DNA of 64,000 nucleotides from NCBI GenBank assembly GCA_024138025.1, contig JAMXBD010001033.1:124001-188000 (forward strand). Reading direction: 5' to 3'. Position 1 is the first letter of the stretch; the number at the start of each line of letters is the position of its first letter. The DNA is from Combretum micranthum (taxonomy: Eukaryota > Streptophyta > Magnoliopsida > Myrtales > Combretaceae). Of this stretch, positions 11,063 to 24,420 are shown in pieces. The notes beneath the pieces were generated by a model, which worked only from the letters and a program-made list of their open reading frames with translations, did not search any database and was not told the DNA's origin. The translations under genes were made by a program, and so were the position numbers.

Positions 11063-12892
11063 TGTAACACCCTAACTTAAAGTGTTATCAACCCACCACG
11101 TGTCACTACCAAAGATTGACATGCAAAATCTATAATTTCTAATCATCAAATATATATCTCAAAATATCTCCAAAATCTCACAAATAAGGATACACATAAA
11201 ATAAAATGTCCTCAATTCTTCTAAATCATAAACTAATCAAGTCAACTTTAAAGAAATAAAAGAATCTCTTAACATCATAAAATTCTCAAAGACAACTAAT
11301 CAAATTTAAAGTTTTTCTTCTTGATCCACTGTTCATAATATACTAATCTCAATTGTTGGTAGAAAGGTCAAATCCACTATTGCTTTCCCCATAATCCACG
11401 AATACGTCGTATCCCGTTAGATCATAAATAATAAAATCTTCACCTATACCTGTGGGAAAAGTAGGGATTGGCGAAAAATGCTCAGTACGCCAAACCGAAA
11501 CCACATGCACATAATCACACAACACAATATCACATACAACTTAAATGTATGCAATAAGCACAGTTTATTATCTTTTCTTAAGCCTGCAACCAACACAATT
11601 TAGGACTATAGATCTCTAATCCTAAACCTAGAAGTAACTCATGATGCCGAAGAAAACATATGTAAATAATAATATATATATATTTGTGTTCCACAATTGA
11701 GTTGGTAATGACTCCTAATCTACCAAAATCATTTCCAAGTACGACTCCACTCGTGACAACATGGCACAAGGATCATCAGTTGCCAACATTAGTATCACAT
11801 TCCTACGTGGTCTTTACCAACCGTAGCCAAGCACAAGTAGCAAATCAAATTAAAAGGCCTGATAGAATTAGGTCAATTTATGCAATTCTAAACCTACAAG
11901 CACAAACGACAAACAGTGTAAGGTTGTACCTGGTATTGCTTCCAACTCAAATCCACCAACAAATCCTCTTAAGGAAAAGAAACCTTAATCTCACGAATAG
12001 TCCTAATCAACAACATGTCTTGAATCAAACTCGATTGTAACCACATAATCAAACCCTGACCCTAATTTCCATAATCTTACACAAAGATCCATAATCCTAA
12101 TCATAGATCTATAATAAGATATTATCACACCTTTTGCCTTTGTTCACGATTCATTGAAACTTAAAACTCAGCTCTTCCAACAACCTTATTATCTCCACAA
12201 TTCCTTCAACATACATATAAATCTTAATTTAACAACTTGAAAAGGATAAAATTCCTTGAACAACAAAATTGGATGGATTCTTACATACTAGAGTTTATAG
12301 ATCTCAAATTGAAAATAATAACCTTAGTTCCACAAATATCATGAATGAAATTAATAGACTATGATTATAATCTATAGATCTTATAAACCACAAATCTAAT
12401 AATCCTTACCTTTTCCTTGATGTGCAAACATAACTTCAGATCCAATCTTCTCTTCAATCACAACCTCACAAACCATTGCAATTTCCTTCAAAAGATCTCA
12501 TAAACTTAGAATTTGCAACTAAAGACTACTAAAGGGAAAAGAGATGGGTTAAAGCATTACATAGTTTGGTTTTGAGAGCACTTAGGGTTTCCATAGAAGG
12601 CTCTTATTTATAGACTTTGAGGAAACTTAGAACTGATTTGGAAATTTGGAATTCTCGTGCAAAAGTAGGTTGGCAGCTCTAAGGCGGCTTTTGTCGAAAC
12701 AAGTGAAATTTCAAGGAAGGTCGGTCCCAAGGCCAACGGCTTTAATGCCGGCCTTGACCGTCTTCACCAATTCCTCGCGTATGACTTCCTCGTGTCCAAA
12801 TTCGTCTATTCAAGGACAAAAAAACCCTCTTAAACTACATTAGATTATAATTATACCCTTCAATATGAATTATTTATTTGTACTTTACATCA
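11063..12892 (-). repeat. 5' LTR of the chromovirus (complete, 1,830 bp)
   Basis: In plus orientation it begins TGTAACACCC at 11,063 and ends TTTACATCA at 12,892; on the sense strand it is TGATGTAAAG...GGGTGTTACA. The outer 250 bp match the partial LTR at the left edge. It is rich in short GC-rich stretches such as GCCGGCCTTGACCG near 12,748. The matching target duplication cannot be checked because the other end is outside the window. Confidence 0.88.
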
Positions 12893-13480
12893 TAGTAATG
12901 GCAAGATATAGATCCACCTGAATTTCCATTCTATTAGAAGAGCAATATGACCGACAATTGTTCGAATGTAATTCATTTTCGCACAAAAACTGAGACTCTA
13001 TAACAGATCTCACAATTATGCTAGAAGATATAAATTCTCCTAGCTCTTTGGTATTTCCCATATTCCATTGTCCATTATTATTGCTCCATTAAGTTTCAAC
13101 CACCTTTCTTGTTAGTTTCCAAGACACTGCATATGTGTGTATAGTATAATTAGTTGCTTTTTCCTTCTATGTGAGCTTAGAATTTAATTGTTTTCGTTCC
13201 TAGCAATTATAATAGGTTTAACGTGACTTGCTGCTCTAAATGAACAATTTAGCCAAATACCCATGCAAATAAGAATAAAATATCCTATTTTTAAATATCG
13301 ATTCAAAGTTCCATTTTCCGTCATAGTTTGGAAGCATGTTAAAAAGCTACAATCACTATTTTCAGAATTAGTGATTTCGACTTGAGAGAAAATCAATCTG
13401 CCTTTGAACTGGAGAAAATTGTAATTTCTTTCTACTCTCAAAATAACTATTTGATTTACTATTTCAGTCAACTAACATTG
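12893..13480. repeat. Third copy of a dispersed repeat, cut by the chromovirus
   Basis: This matches about 29,440-29,930, with shared landmarks ATAACAGATC, CACAATTATGCTAGAA, CCATATTCCATTG and CTTAGAATTTAATTG, and a GGTTTAACxGTGACTT-type segment. In the other copy the repeat continues further left; here it stops exactly at the LTR end. The chromovirus therefore inserted into this repeat. No coding function is seen. Confidence 0.7.
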
Positions 13481-16062
13481 TTATTATTCATATACATTAC
13501 CATGAGTATTTTTTTGTGGATAGACATTTTCATTCCATTTTATTCGATGATATAACCAAACATAGAAATAGAATTCTCTTAACCCTTACTCCTTCAACTT
13601 CATTCTTTATTTTCAGCTATTTCATTTTTTTTTTATTGCAATCCATTTCATTTTAAAATGATTCTTCCATTCTTTTGATCTCAATTAATTTCATTCCAAA
13701 TTGTTCCTTACGGCATAAGGGTTTGTTTTTATTTATGCCAAACTATATAATGATATCATTAGATTTAATCCATTTAAACATGTAATTAGGAAAAGGCCAA
13801 AAAAGGAAAAGAAAAAACATACAATTAGGAGATGCACTTTATAACATGAACATCGCATTGCATAATGATTCAAGTCCTAGACAATTTCTTATGCATGTGC
13901 CACACCTTTCCTTTAGGGATAGAAATGCAAGACAAACAACTATCGCATGGCCGTATTCCTATTTTCCAATTTTCCTCAAGTTTATCGCCGTGGATAACTG
14001 GCAAATTTCTACCAACAAGAGCCAGATTCCTCAAAAATGGTTTTGAGCATTAGCGGTTAATTAGGTGCCATAGCTGTATAGTAAACTTCTCAGTACCAAA
14101 CTTTGTTACCTGAGGTTCAGTGTGAAGCATTAAACAGTGTAAGTGATTTTCGTAGCAGTTTATCGATTTGAAAGCGTATGGAGCGCCAAATAGATTATTG
14201 AGAAAAGAACAGCAAAAATAAAAAGATTAGACGCGCATTAATTCTAATTTATGTCTCGTCGAAGCAGAGCCTCATAGGTCATAACAACTGTTAATTTGAA
14301 GTGACATCTCGGCCTGTAATGTGTTGTTAAAATAACAAAAGTTAGTGTTTAATCTATTACCCTAATGCATTACTTGAAAGTTGATAATACAGTAGACTTT
14401 TCTTATTACAAAAAAAAAAAAAAAAAAAAAAAAAAAAGCGGAGTGTGTAGGGAGTTGATAAGATTTAATTTAAGAGACGTCTGTGCTGTCTGTAGCTGTC
14501 GCTTTCTTTGTGCACAGCGTATAATTCCGTTGAAGCAAAGCTAGAAAAGTCCTTTTTTTTATTCGAGACGATATAAATTTGTCCTGCCCTCGTGGAATAG
14601 GAGAGACTATGCAATACTAAAAACATCTCATTTATTTAAGGGTCTATTTATTTTAGCTTTTTTTAATAGATATAAATATTTTTTTAAATTTTTTCTAATA
14701 AATTATTTATCAAGAAATAGATATAGATAAAAAAAAATTGACAGTTCTCATCAAAAAATTAAATAGAATGAATAAAATAAAATTTAGATACAAATCGGAT
14801 ATATTTACATATATCATTTTAAAAAAGATACAGATACAGATGAAAAACAGATAATCCATCATTTTAAAAAGCTCTTCTCCCAAAAGACCAGCTTTCAGCA
14901 TTCCTGAAAAGTGATACTAATTTGTTCTTTCTTTTTTTTTTTCAAAAAGAATTTTATATAGATGGTATTTAATTTAACATAATATGTAATTTGGTATTTG
15001 AATTTTAAAATTGATTTATTTTGCATATGAAAAAACTTTTCATGTATGCTAATGATACTTCCTCAAGTTTTTTTAAATATTAAATTGATCAATTTTAAAG
15101 TTTTTTAAGTATTAAATTGATTAATTTTAAAATTGAGTATTTAATTGCACTTTTTACTAAAATTCATGTATCATTTATGATATTATCTCTTTAAAAATAA
15201 ACAAAATATATATGTATGTATATCAATGTATTTTTTAGGTTATTGGTAATGTAAAATTTAGAAATACATAATAATTTTTTTAGCTTGTTTCTGAAGGACC
15301 CTAAAAATTTAACCCATACGATGATAACTATAGATAGCAAGAAGATAGTTCCTTAACATTTATAGAATCGTATGGAGGACATTCATTCCACCAGCTTTTA
15401 TAAATATTAACAGAAAATAAAATTAACTATTTTTAAAAATTGCTGCTTATTTTATCAGTGTCAATTTAGTGTGGTTGATGTTTGTTTGTATATTTATGGT
15501 TTAGAGCCGATAATGCACTGGCAGATGGAATTGAAAGATGTCAAATCAAATGTACATAGAGTGGGTCGGCTACTAAATTCTCTTTCGCGCGGCGAAGGAA
15601 TGCATTTCCTTACGTCATATATGATATAACTCAGTTTTTTTTCCCGGTGAAAATATAACTCAGCATTAATCTCTGATTTGTTGCCCAAAAAAATTAAACA
15701 AAATAGAGTCTGTAATCTCCTAACTTTGGTCGTCGATAATATACTATATGCAATCAGTGGTATTGCACTGTATTACTATATTAAAGGTAAGTGGATGTAG
15801 AACAGTAAGATGTGTACCTTTATTGTATACATATCTAACCTGAATAGGTAAAGATTTCATTAATTTGAAATTAAAATTTATCTTATAACCTCTTTTAAAA
15901 TATCCTAAAATATATATCCCATAAAAATTATAATATGTAAGAAGAAAAATGCCTAATTTAATACATGAAATTTTATGAAAAAGTCAATTAAGGATCTAAA
16001 CCTTAAAAAATTCAATTTCATACATATTTAAACTTTTTATGCTCCTAAAACACTATCTTACA
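13481..16062. other. AT-rich non-coding region with MITE-like pieces
   Basis: No gene is seen. It holds a T-rich segment with ATTCCATTT-type repeats (13,510-13,720), a run of about 30 A at 14,409-14,437, the MITE-like copy listed separately, and many short AT repeats. Confidence 0.6.
14640..14860 (+). mobile_element. MITE-like element, copy 1
   Basis: The plus strand starts GGGTCTATTTATTTTAGC and continues through AAATTATTTATCAAGAAATAG and a GATACAGATACAGAT segment. The reverse complement of 61,367-61,575 has the same order of landmarks (GGGTTTGTTTGGCTAGC, AAATTATTTATCAAAAAATAG, GATACAGATACAGAC). Two inverted copies 47 kb apart indicate a small non-autonomous DNA transposon family. Confidence 0.6.
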
Positions 16063-16745
16063 AGAGTGCTTACGATTCGGTTAACTAGTTCATGATCCTA
16101 TTTTATGAACCTAACCATAATAATTGGTTTTTTAATATCTCGATCATTAACCGGTCCATTATAAATGGTTAACCGCTTTAATAGTTAACCTTTTTTTTTA
16201 GTTAATTTTTTCAGTTTTCGGTGTTTAACCACTTAACATAATGGTTTAAAATAAATTGATAGTTTCAACAAACCTTATTTTTTAACTTTTATCATATTTT
16301 TTTCTTTAAATTATTATATATTTTACTAGAGCTAAAAAAAAAGATAAATCAAATTAAGGAAAATAGAAAATAAAAAACAAGCTTTGATGTATCATCATCA
16401 ACAAAATTAAATCAAATCAATTACCACGTTTACTCCCATCAAATATAGGATAGAACATAGTATTTTAATCAAAATCTAAGGAACATTAATAAATGTAATT
16501 ATATCTATATATATTTTAAAAGTAATTTTATGTATATGTAAATTATATATAATATATTTATAACTATTGAAACGATTAACCGTCAACCGTCAGTTATTTA
16601 TGGTTACAAATCGTAACCAAAACCAAAAACCCTAAAAAAATAAAAAGCCATAATCCTAAACCAATACCCACAAATCGATTAGCCATATTTTTTATATTGA
16701 TTTTGCGGTTTTCGGTTGGTTGCATTGATTTTTTTCACATCCCTA
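16063..16745. mobile_element. hAT-like non-autonomous element with GGTTAACCG subterminal repeats
   Basis: The ends are rich in GGTTAAC/GTTAACC and CGGTT motifs in both orientations, and the right end finishes CACATCCCTA, a common plant hAT end. The flanks ATCTTACA (16,055-16,062) and ACCTTACT (16,746-16,753) agree at 6 of 8 positions, as expected for a worn 8-bp hAT target duplication. The centre is AT-rich with no transposase frame. Confidence 0.55.
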
Positions 16746-19700
16746 ACCTTACTTAATCTTTTTTTGACACATGTCCATTACTTTAAAAAGATAATAAAAG
16801 AATGGGATAATGTTTAGGGGCATGAAAATTTCATTTGGGTATGGTATTAGACATTTTAAAGTTCAGATAACAAATTGATCTTTTCATCAAAGTTCAAATA
16901 CCAAATTAGACATTACTCCTATTTAAGATATTCAAATTAACATGTAAGTCTTTCTTTTACAGCAAATAAACTAAAATACTAATGTAAAATTGAAGATTTA
17001 AAGTAATTTTAATATTTTATGGTGTGTTACTCCACATATACTGAGAAATTACATGATACCTGAAATAATCCAATTAAAATAATAGAAAAAAATATGGCCA
17101 TAAATAAATGAGAAATAAAATATATATATATATGTATGTAAAATACTAGAGTAGATATTTTAAGAGATACATAAATGGGGAATGATCTTTTCAAAATAAG
17201 AAAATGACTCATCAAGCACTCATTTAATACTAATATAAACAAGCACCTTCACTTCCATCATAAGTCACTTCAATAAGATTATCATATTATGGTGAAATAT
17301 ATATTAAAAAAAGCCTATAAACAAGTAAGTTCTCAACTCAGCTTTTTTTTTCGATGAAATAAAATATCATTGAAATCAAACACTTAAACAGAGTTCAAAA
17401 ACCAACCAAAGAAAAAACAAGACACGAAATAGACATTAACCCACATCCCAACCCTTTGTTGTATAGAAGAAATTTTCCACATTTGGAAGGAGCTTAGTAG
17501 AGTGAGCTAAGTGGGGTGATGAAACAAAAACACCTTCAAATGAAGATTTGAAAAACAGATCTTTTAGTTTAAGAGGGAAGGAATTAAAAACAAAAGCAGG
17601 TAGATCCTTCAAACTGGAATGTGACTCAGCTCTTATTTATATCTATAAGTTTTGACTTTAAATATAATAAAGAAGTAAAATTTCAATACTTACGTTATAA
17701 TTTATTGAAGCAACCACCTAAAACCCAAAGATTAGCACTTAATAGATAGTTAAAGGTTCATATTATATAGAAAGTAAGTCATAGAAGATATCATAAACTA
17801 AAGAATATAATTAAGATTTAAAGATAGATGTTGTAGTGGTGTGAATTCAATTGTAGTGGTCACGTGCATGTAACATGCGTCTCGTGCTACACATGGTCTT
17901 AGAAGGTGACATAGAAGCATATGCAAGGGATGACTAAGAGTGAGATGGTAAGAAGAAGAAGCAAGCAATATCGAAAAGCCAAAATGTATTAGTGATAGGT
18001 GGAAAAACTATATGCCATCAACCCCACTATTTTAGATGAGGGATTATGTGTTCTTCGCTCTAAACTCTTTTTGATTTCCTGTGAGAGTATTCCAATAGCA
18101 CGACAACATTTCTGTCAAATCTTAGATCTGCCAAATGAGGAGGAGTTTCAGATATTTATAGGGCTTGGCTCTTAATGACGTTCATCAGATCCTATTGGCC
18201 ATTGATGAGAAAGATGAGTCCTACCGTTGATGTTTCTCCATGGGCTCTTTAACCCATGAAAGACCTCTTTAAGTGCATGAATCTTTGAGAAATGTTGAGA
18301 GCAGATGGATTGGCCTAGCCTAACAGTTCCTACTCTAAATCTACTATGTCAAATCTCCTTTTGTTATCGTAACTTCATAGACTGGACTCTCTGAGTCCTC
18401 TCACTCTAAAGAGTCAACCTAAGTCATTGCTAGGTTACAAGACTTAGAATCCATATTTAGCCTTCTACAAATATCAATTTCACGAATCATAAAACATACC
18501 AATTAGAGTTATACTAGGAATGAGATACGATTCTTTATAGAATTTACCTGTGGAATTTCTCGGAAAATTATTTTAGAAACTAATATAACCTAACAGCAGA
18601 GGAGAAACCTAAACTAGGGCCTACTAATATACCTAGAGATGCAAAAAAATTATTTATCGGTAAACTAGTCTTCTTCTTCTTTTTTGTTTTTAAATTTAAG
18701 AAATTGAATGATAAGCTTTAGTTTATAATTTATATAATTACTCGTATTCTTTTGAACTTTGTAAGCATTGTATTGAGTTTGTCGTTAAACCTCAGTATGC
18801 CAATACGTGGCTATGCCACATGTTCTAAAAAGTTTTCCTTTAATCTTTTAAAATTGCACAAACAAATCAGCACGTAAACCCCTAAAACATTCATAGATCC
18901 CACTTTCTAGTATCATAGTTGTCTATGTGTATCACTTTGTTGACAAAGAAGAAAAATAAAGAAATTAAATATCTCGAATTGGGATTTCGTTAAAATTACC
19001 ATGTTAGCACATAAATTTGATGTCGCATTCAATGCTTTTTTTTTTTATAATTATAGGGTTCACATGCTAATTTTTAGAAATTTTTACGGTTTATTAACAG
19101 GACTGTCTAGTTAATTATCTGACTATTAAAATAAATATAATAATTTTATATTAATATTTTAGTGGTACAAGTACAACTATTATTGGATATAAATAAACCA
19201 TTAAATAACCAATAAGATTGGTCCCGTTGAACATAAAATTTTCTTTAAATTATAAAAGGTAACATGTACATGTAATTTTGAAAGATTTCATGACATGGGA
19301 TATCTTTGTAATTTAACCGCCAAAGAAGAAAATGGAAAAAATTTAAGCTAAATTTGGAATTCAAATCAACCATTAATCGAAGGTCATAGTATTCATTGAG
19401 GTATGGCATTTCGATAATTTCACTTTTATCGTTTGTAATAAGATAAATAATGATTATTTGATTTCAACAGCGATGTATAAATCTCTTTATTTTAAATTTC
19501 GATTGAATAAGATAACTATTTGTATGAATAGTCTAGAAAAAAAATGCAGAGCTATTTAATAACACATTGAATGAAACGGCTAATAGTTATGCCTTTTTCT
19601 CCGCAGTGAAAAGATAAATACCTGGGCCTTGAACTTATGGCCCAATTATCAGAGTGAGAACTGATTGTCTAAGCTGGGGCCCGAATGTCGGATGCCATCA

Positions 19701-20187
19701 TATTAGGAAATTTAAATGTTTTTGAGAAAGAATAAAAAGGTGTAAAATGAGTGTACATACGTAAATAATGGGTAAATTACATTTATTATACCTCTAGACT
19801 TTGTAAAAAATATACAAATATCATTTTTCTAAAATGTCACACTCCCCCCTCTATTTTTATCTACATCAATGCTTAAGTGGTATTAATAATGATATGTTAT
19901 CACCACATTCAGCATTATTGTTTATTCTATTTAAGTATTATATTATATATGTTAATTTCACTCAAATATAAAAAAATTAAATTGATTTGTAAAAATGAAA
20001 AAAAAAATGTTGATTTCTTAAAAATTGCACAAACTGAAATAGTTATTAATATTAAATAATTAAATTAACTATAAAAATTAAAAAAAGAATCTTATGTTGT
20101 CTTCCCAATTTTAACTTGTTTCCTAATTTTCATACCATCCATAGATATTATTCTTGCTTTTTTCCCTCTTTATTTTAATATTTTGTA
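16746..20187. other. Non-coding, AT-rich, with unclassified repeat fragments
   Basis: No gene is seen. At 17,343-17,640 a T-rich start followed by GATGAAATAAAATATCATTG resembles the antisense 3' tail of a plant LINE, but no reverse transcriptase is visible. 17,850-18,620 is relatively GC-richer but has no frame longer than about 60 codons. Confidence 0.5.
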
Positions 20188-21016
20188 TAACGAAATAGAC
20201 ATCATCACGAGTCGATTCCGAACCGAAAACCAACCCCACTCGTCATCTAAAGTTTCTGAACGAGGACCTGGCCTGTGGATGGCAGGTTTGAACCGGCAAA
20301 GAACCTGCTTTTTCTAGTGGGTTCTTATACTTCCACCTCCCAAAATTACCTAACCTAGTAGATTTAGAACAGGCGATTTAAACCAACTAGAGAACCTGCA
20401 GTTCCAGCAGTTCAACGCTACACAAAATTAAAAAAAAAAAAGAAATGAAAATTATAAAAAATTGTAATTATAAATAAATATTTAAAACTATTTTCGCATG
20501 AATTTAATATACTGTTATTAACAACACAAATAATAAATATATTTGAAATCATATGTTGTTGAGTTTATGTAGACTTCTAACAAAAATGGACTTTTTTTTT
20601 TTTACTTGTTTTTATATTATAGAAAGTTATTTGTATCTTAAATATTTTATAGTGACATGTTCCTAATATAGTAACTAAAAAAGTACAAATAATTGTATAT
20701 AAATAAATGCATAATTATAAAAACTTCTTTTAACTAATGGACAATTTACAATTATTGTTAGGCTCAATGTTATTTCAAATTTAAATTTTATTTTGCAATT
20801 ATTTTCTTACTTAAACTAAGTAAATTATTTAATTGATTTTTTCATTTCACGGTTCTTGGTTCTAGACTGAACCGTAGGAACCGAAGATTCCTAAGAACCA
20901 GAGAGGACCAGCTCCACAGGTCTGATTCTGGTTCCACCATTTTTAGAAACAGGAACCTACGGTTTGAGTTCAGTTCGAGTTTGGTTCTAACCCGATAATG
21001 TTGAATAGCCATGAAA
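20188..21016. mobile_element. Probable hAT-like non-autonomous element with GAACC/GGTTC repeats
   Basis: Clusters of GAACC and GGTTC in both orientations occur near the left end (20,215-20,410) and right end (20,850-21,000), separated by AT-rich filler. This inverted subterminal pattern is typical of plant hAT MITEs. The exact ends and target duplication are unclear. Confidence 0.4.
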
Positions 21017-21042
21017 TTCCTAATTTTATTTTATAAGTGTGT

Positions 21043-23476
21043 TGTTGAATTTAAGCATGATATAATATATATATATATTGATAGTGAGTTTAATTTTAAT
21101 GAGTATTATGATGTGTGAAAGTGTAGAATTATTTAAATATATTAGATTAATTATTTATTGAGTTTGTAAAATATTAATATGCCTTAGAGTGTATTATTTA
21201 TGCTTAGAATAAGTGGAATGTATATAAATATCCTTAGGTAGTAGAAAAAGAGGCTAAAAGCTTAGCCATTAAACCTCCATTATGTGCCTTAGACAAAGAT
21301 ATTAATTAACCCAAAACAAAGTCATTAAGCCTTTAATGTCCTCATGCCCTTAAAGTCAACATAGGATAAACATAAACTACTTAACCTTTAAAATTCGGCC
21401 AAAAATTTCAGACCAAACCAAAAGCCCTCCATTTGCCCTAAAACCTCTTCTTCTTCACTTCAAAAAGGCTCCCAAGGTGAACCACGTTTGAGACTTGATT
21501 TTCTACAACATCCACCATCAAAAGCTTGATCTAGTCATTAAACCAAGCCTTGAAGTTCTTGTGGTAAGTGTGTTCTTCAACTTTCTTTTCTAAGCATGGA
21601 TATGTAGTCTTGATGCCATATTTGTTTAAATTCATGCTCCATGATGTTTTGATGGTATATGATGTGTCATAGGACTAGAGTGGTGGTTAGTTTTATGTGC
21701 TTAGGATGAGTTTTGAAGTGTTGGAAGTGTTGGTGAATGCATGTGGTTGGAAGACCTAATATTGAAGAAGATGATGAATAGTGATTTAGAGTTGATGAAG
21801 TTTTGGAGATGTTTGGTGTTGTTTGAATGATGAGATGATCATGTAACAAGCTTTAGAGTAACTTTGGAATGAGTTTAAAGAATTTTAAGTAGTGTAAAAT
21901 GCACTTTGAAAACAGGGGATTTCGTCATTTTTTCGCTCCAGTGTACACAACCTGCTACACGGGCGTGTACATGGCCGTGTAGGCCTTGAAATTCTTAAAA
22001 GTTGCTCTCGGGTCATTTTTTTACCAACACGGCCGTGTACCCGGTCGTGCAGACTTCCCCTGTTTCTCAGCTTTTGTATTTTAGCCGTAACTTTTTCATC
22101 CGATCTCCGATTGAGGTGATTCAAGTTGCGTTGGAAAGCTAAGGAAAAGATCTAAAACTTTCATGTTTTAAGATTTTACAAATTAAAAAGTATCAGTGCT
22201 TAAATTTTAATTCTTTCCAGCTGATACACTTTCCAACAAAGTTTAAAACTTATTGTTGTTTGCTAAAAGTTGTTCAAACCTTGATAAATGGTCATTTAAG
22301 TATTTGTTGAGTATTGTATAATAATATATGATATCCAAATGCTATGTGATGATGTTGATTTATTTGAATTTCTTTGGATGATTATACTTGAGATTTGATG
22401 AATGTATATACTTGAACTAAGTGTGAGTTGTAATTACTTCTTTTTACAGTGAGTGATTCCCTTTCGGTTATTCCTATTGACTCTCGATCTAGTACAGGTA
22501 TGCAGTAACTAGCTTGTCTCTGTGTTAGGGTAGGCATTTATGAAAACTATATATATTAAGAAAAACTTAATTGTGAGTGTGATTTGTGTTCTACGCCGTT
22601 AAATCCAATCCCTGCCCAGGGTGGCATGAGTGCCTAGGGGCGCCCCCTCACAGATTAGGTGAGCCTGAGGTGGAATTGGTATCCGGTTTGAGGAGCGGCA
22701 CCCTGCTTCGATTGGGCATGGTAGATTTAGGTGTTTTCTGTAAAATTATCTAGAACGGTATAAGTATCGGAGCTACTTATATCAACCCCCTGAGCGTCAA
22801 GGTTGTTACTCAGGATCCCCCACTATCCTTGTTGCCCGGAGTTTGAATACTCCCATGTTGAATTACTAACTAAAGACTAAATAATAATTGAATGGTTGTT
22901 GCATCTTGCATTTAGTTTAGGCTTGTGTGAATCACTCGCTTTTGTTTTCGTTACTTGTGTACTGGGCCTCTGGCTCATATTTTATCTATTTCAGGTGAGG
23001 ATCTTGATGAGTCTTATGCGAGCTTGGGTTATGGTCCTGATTTTAAGGATTTTCTGGAGGAGTTTGAGGACTAGAGATGGCCCTGGACTGGTTGGAGCCC
23101 AATCTTTTTGTAATAGACTAGATATATAGGTTGGATAGTTGTTTATATAGTTCTTGATGAACTATATGTTTTGTAGTTTTGCTAAGGCTAGTAAGAAGCC
23201 TTTTGGTTGTAATAATATATATATGTATGTATGTATGTACCTAGCTTGTATAACCTGAGCTATTTTCTTATAATGTTTGTATATATATGGTAATGTGTTT
23301 TGAAAGTAAGCTATTAAGTAAATAATTTTCAAAATGACTTATGTTGTGAAATTAGACAAACAATTCATCAAACATTTCTTCTCGGACAACCTTACATATA
23401 ATTCTGCAGATTATATGTGGTTGGGGAACTGTTATCACTTATTTTAAATATAGGGGTGATAGTGGGTCCTTACAAA
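21043..23476 (+). repeat. Probable solo LTR of a Ty3/gypsy (Tekay-like) element
   Basis: Plausible ends are TGTTGAATTT near 21,044 and GGGTCCTTACA at about 23,466-23,476. Inside are a TATA box (TGTATATAAATA near 21,218), paired CACGGCCGTG-type motifs (21,957-22,055), and the phrase GATCTCCGATTGAGGTGATTC (22,102-22,122). I recognise that phrase from LTRs of Tekay/Del-like elements. No internal coding region follows on either side. The frame at 22,896-23,129 is part of the LTR, not a gene. No clean 5-bp target duplication was found. Confidence 0.5.
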
Positions 23477-24420
23477 TGTCTATGTTGAAACGCATAAAGC
23501 AGCAATATTGAGTTCATACATCTACAAAAACCCAATGAGAATGACCTGTTGATATTATCTTACTTTTATTAGTGACATATCTTTAAAACTTCTTATTAAA
23601 ACAACTGGATTCAACAAGAGTAAATTGATTTATACTAAGAAGACAACCACACAACTCCTTTTTTTTTATTTTTTTATTTTTAATTAATTTAATTATTTAT
23701 ACTAAGCTAAGAATCACGACCCGTGATTTTTGAGTTTCAAAGTTTTTTACCAACCTGAGGATGGCATGAAATGGATCACGACCGTGATTTTTGAAAAATT
23801 CTCAAATTAAAGCTTTTTCTTATAAAATCACTCCCGTGATTCATGAAAACACCTACATTACATGCTACTAAAGGGTGAATCACTCCCGTGATTCATCAAA
23901 TTTGTCCAACTCGAGCCTACCAAGGCTTGAATTATGCATGTAATTTACTCCCTCATAGCTTAAACAAACTTCCCTGTTTTTTTTTTTTTTTTAATTTTCA
24001 ACTTCTAAAACACAATATACTTCAACTAAAACACTATTAAAACAACATACAACTCATTTTCATTATTTTTAACACTTCTATGCTCATTTAACTTCATCAA
24101 ACGTCTGCAGTTACTCATTAAACCTCATCTCCATTCATGCATGAACATATCCAAATTTTTAACATATATATATATATATATATTTCCATATCTTCCATTC
24201 ATCAACCTAATCACAAACTCCACATAATTCTAATTTTAAGTCGTCACATATATACATATTCAACAATAAAAAATAAGAGAAACAAGTAAATTTATCTTTT
24301 TAGCAACACATGAGTTTGATTATTCTCTTCTCCTCTTCTTTTTCTTAATTTTTGAGCTTCTTCATGCATGCTCTTTATCTTCTATCTTCTGTTTCTAATC
24401 TTAATTCCTATATATCTTAT
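23477..24420. other. Non-coding region with four short palindromes
   Basis: No gene is seen. Four imperfect or near-perfect palindromes of the form AATCAC-N-CCGTGATT lie at 23,712-23,728, 23,774-23,789, 23,825-23,842 and 23,877-23,894. The pattern resembles the palindromic motifs in nearby LTRs, so this may be part of an LTR. Confidence 0.55.

Larger units (their letters stand above)
1..12892 (-). mobile_element. Ty3/gypsy chromovirus (Tekay/Del-like), decayed and interrupted
   Basis: A minus-strand LTR retrotransposon. In sense order it has a 5' LTR, a Met-tRNA PBS, gag with zinc knuckles, protease, reverse transcriptase, RNase H, integrase with a GPF motif, a chromodomain remnant, a polypurine tract and a truncated 3' LTR. 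The order protease-RT-RNase H-integrase defines Ty3/gypsy, and the chromodomain places it among chromoviruses. The C-terminal integrase wording (SQLRKYV) and the Met PBS fit the Tekay/Del lineage, which is my inference. All coding domains carry stops and frameshifts, so it cannot be autonomous. The two LTRs differ at many positions and by an indel over the visible 240 bp, so the insertion is old. The outer left end and left target duplication lie outside the window. A second element is inserted at 1,648-7,594. Confidence 0.93.

Noticed and set aside
22896..23129. 77-codon frame with hydrophobic start
   Set aside because: It lies inside the probable solo LTR and resembles no protein; LTR sequence explains it better.
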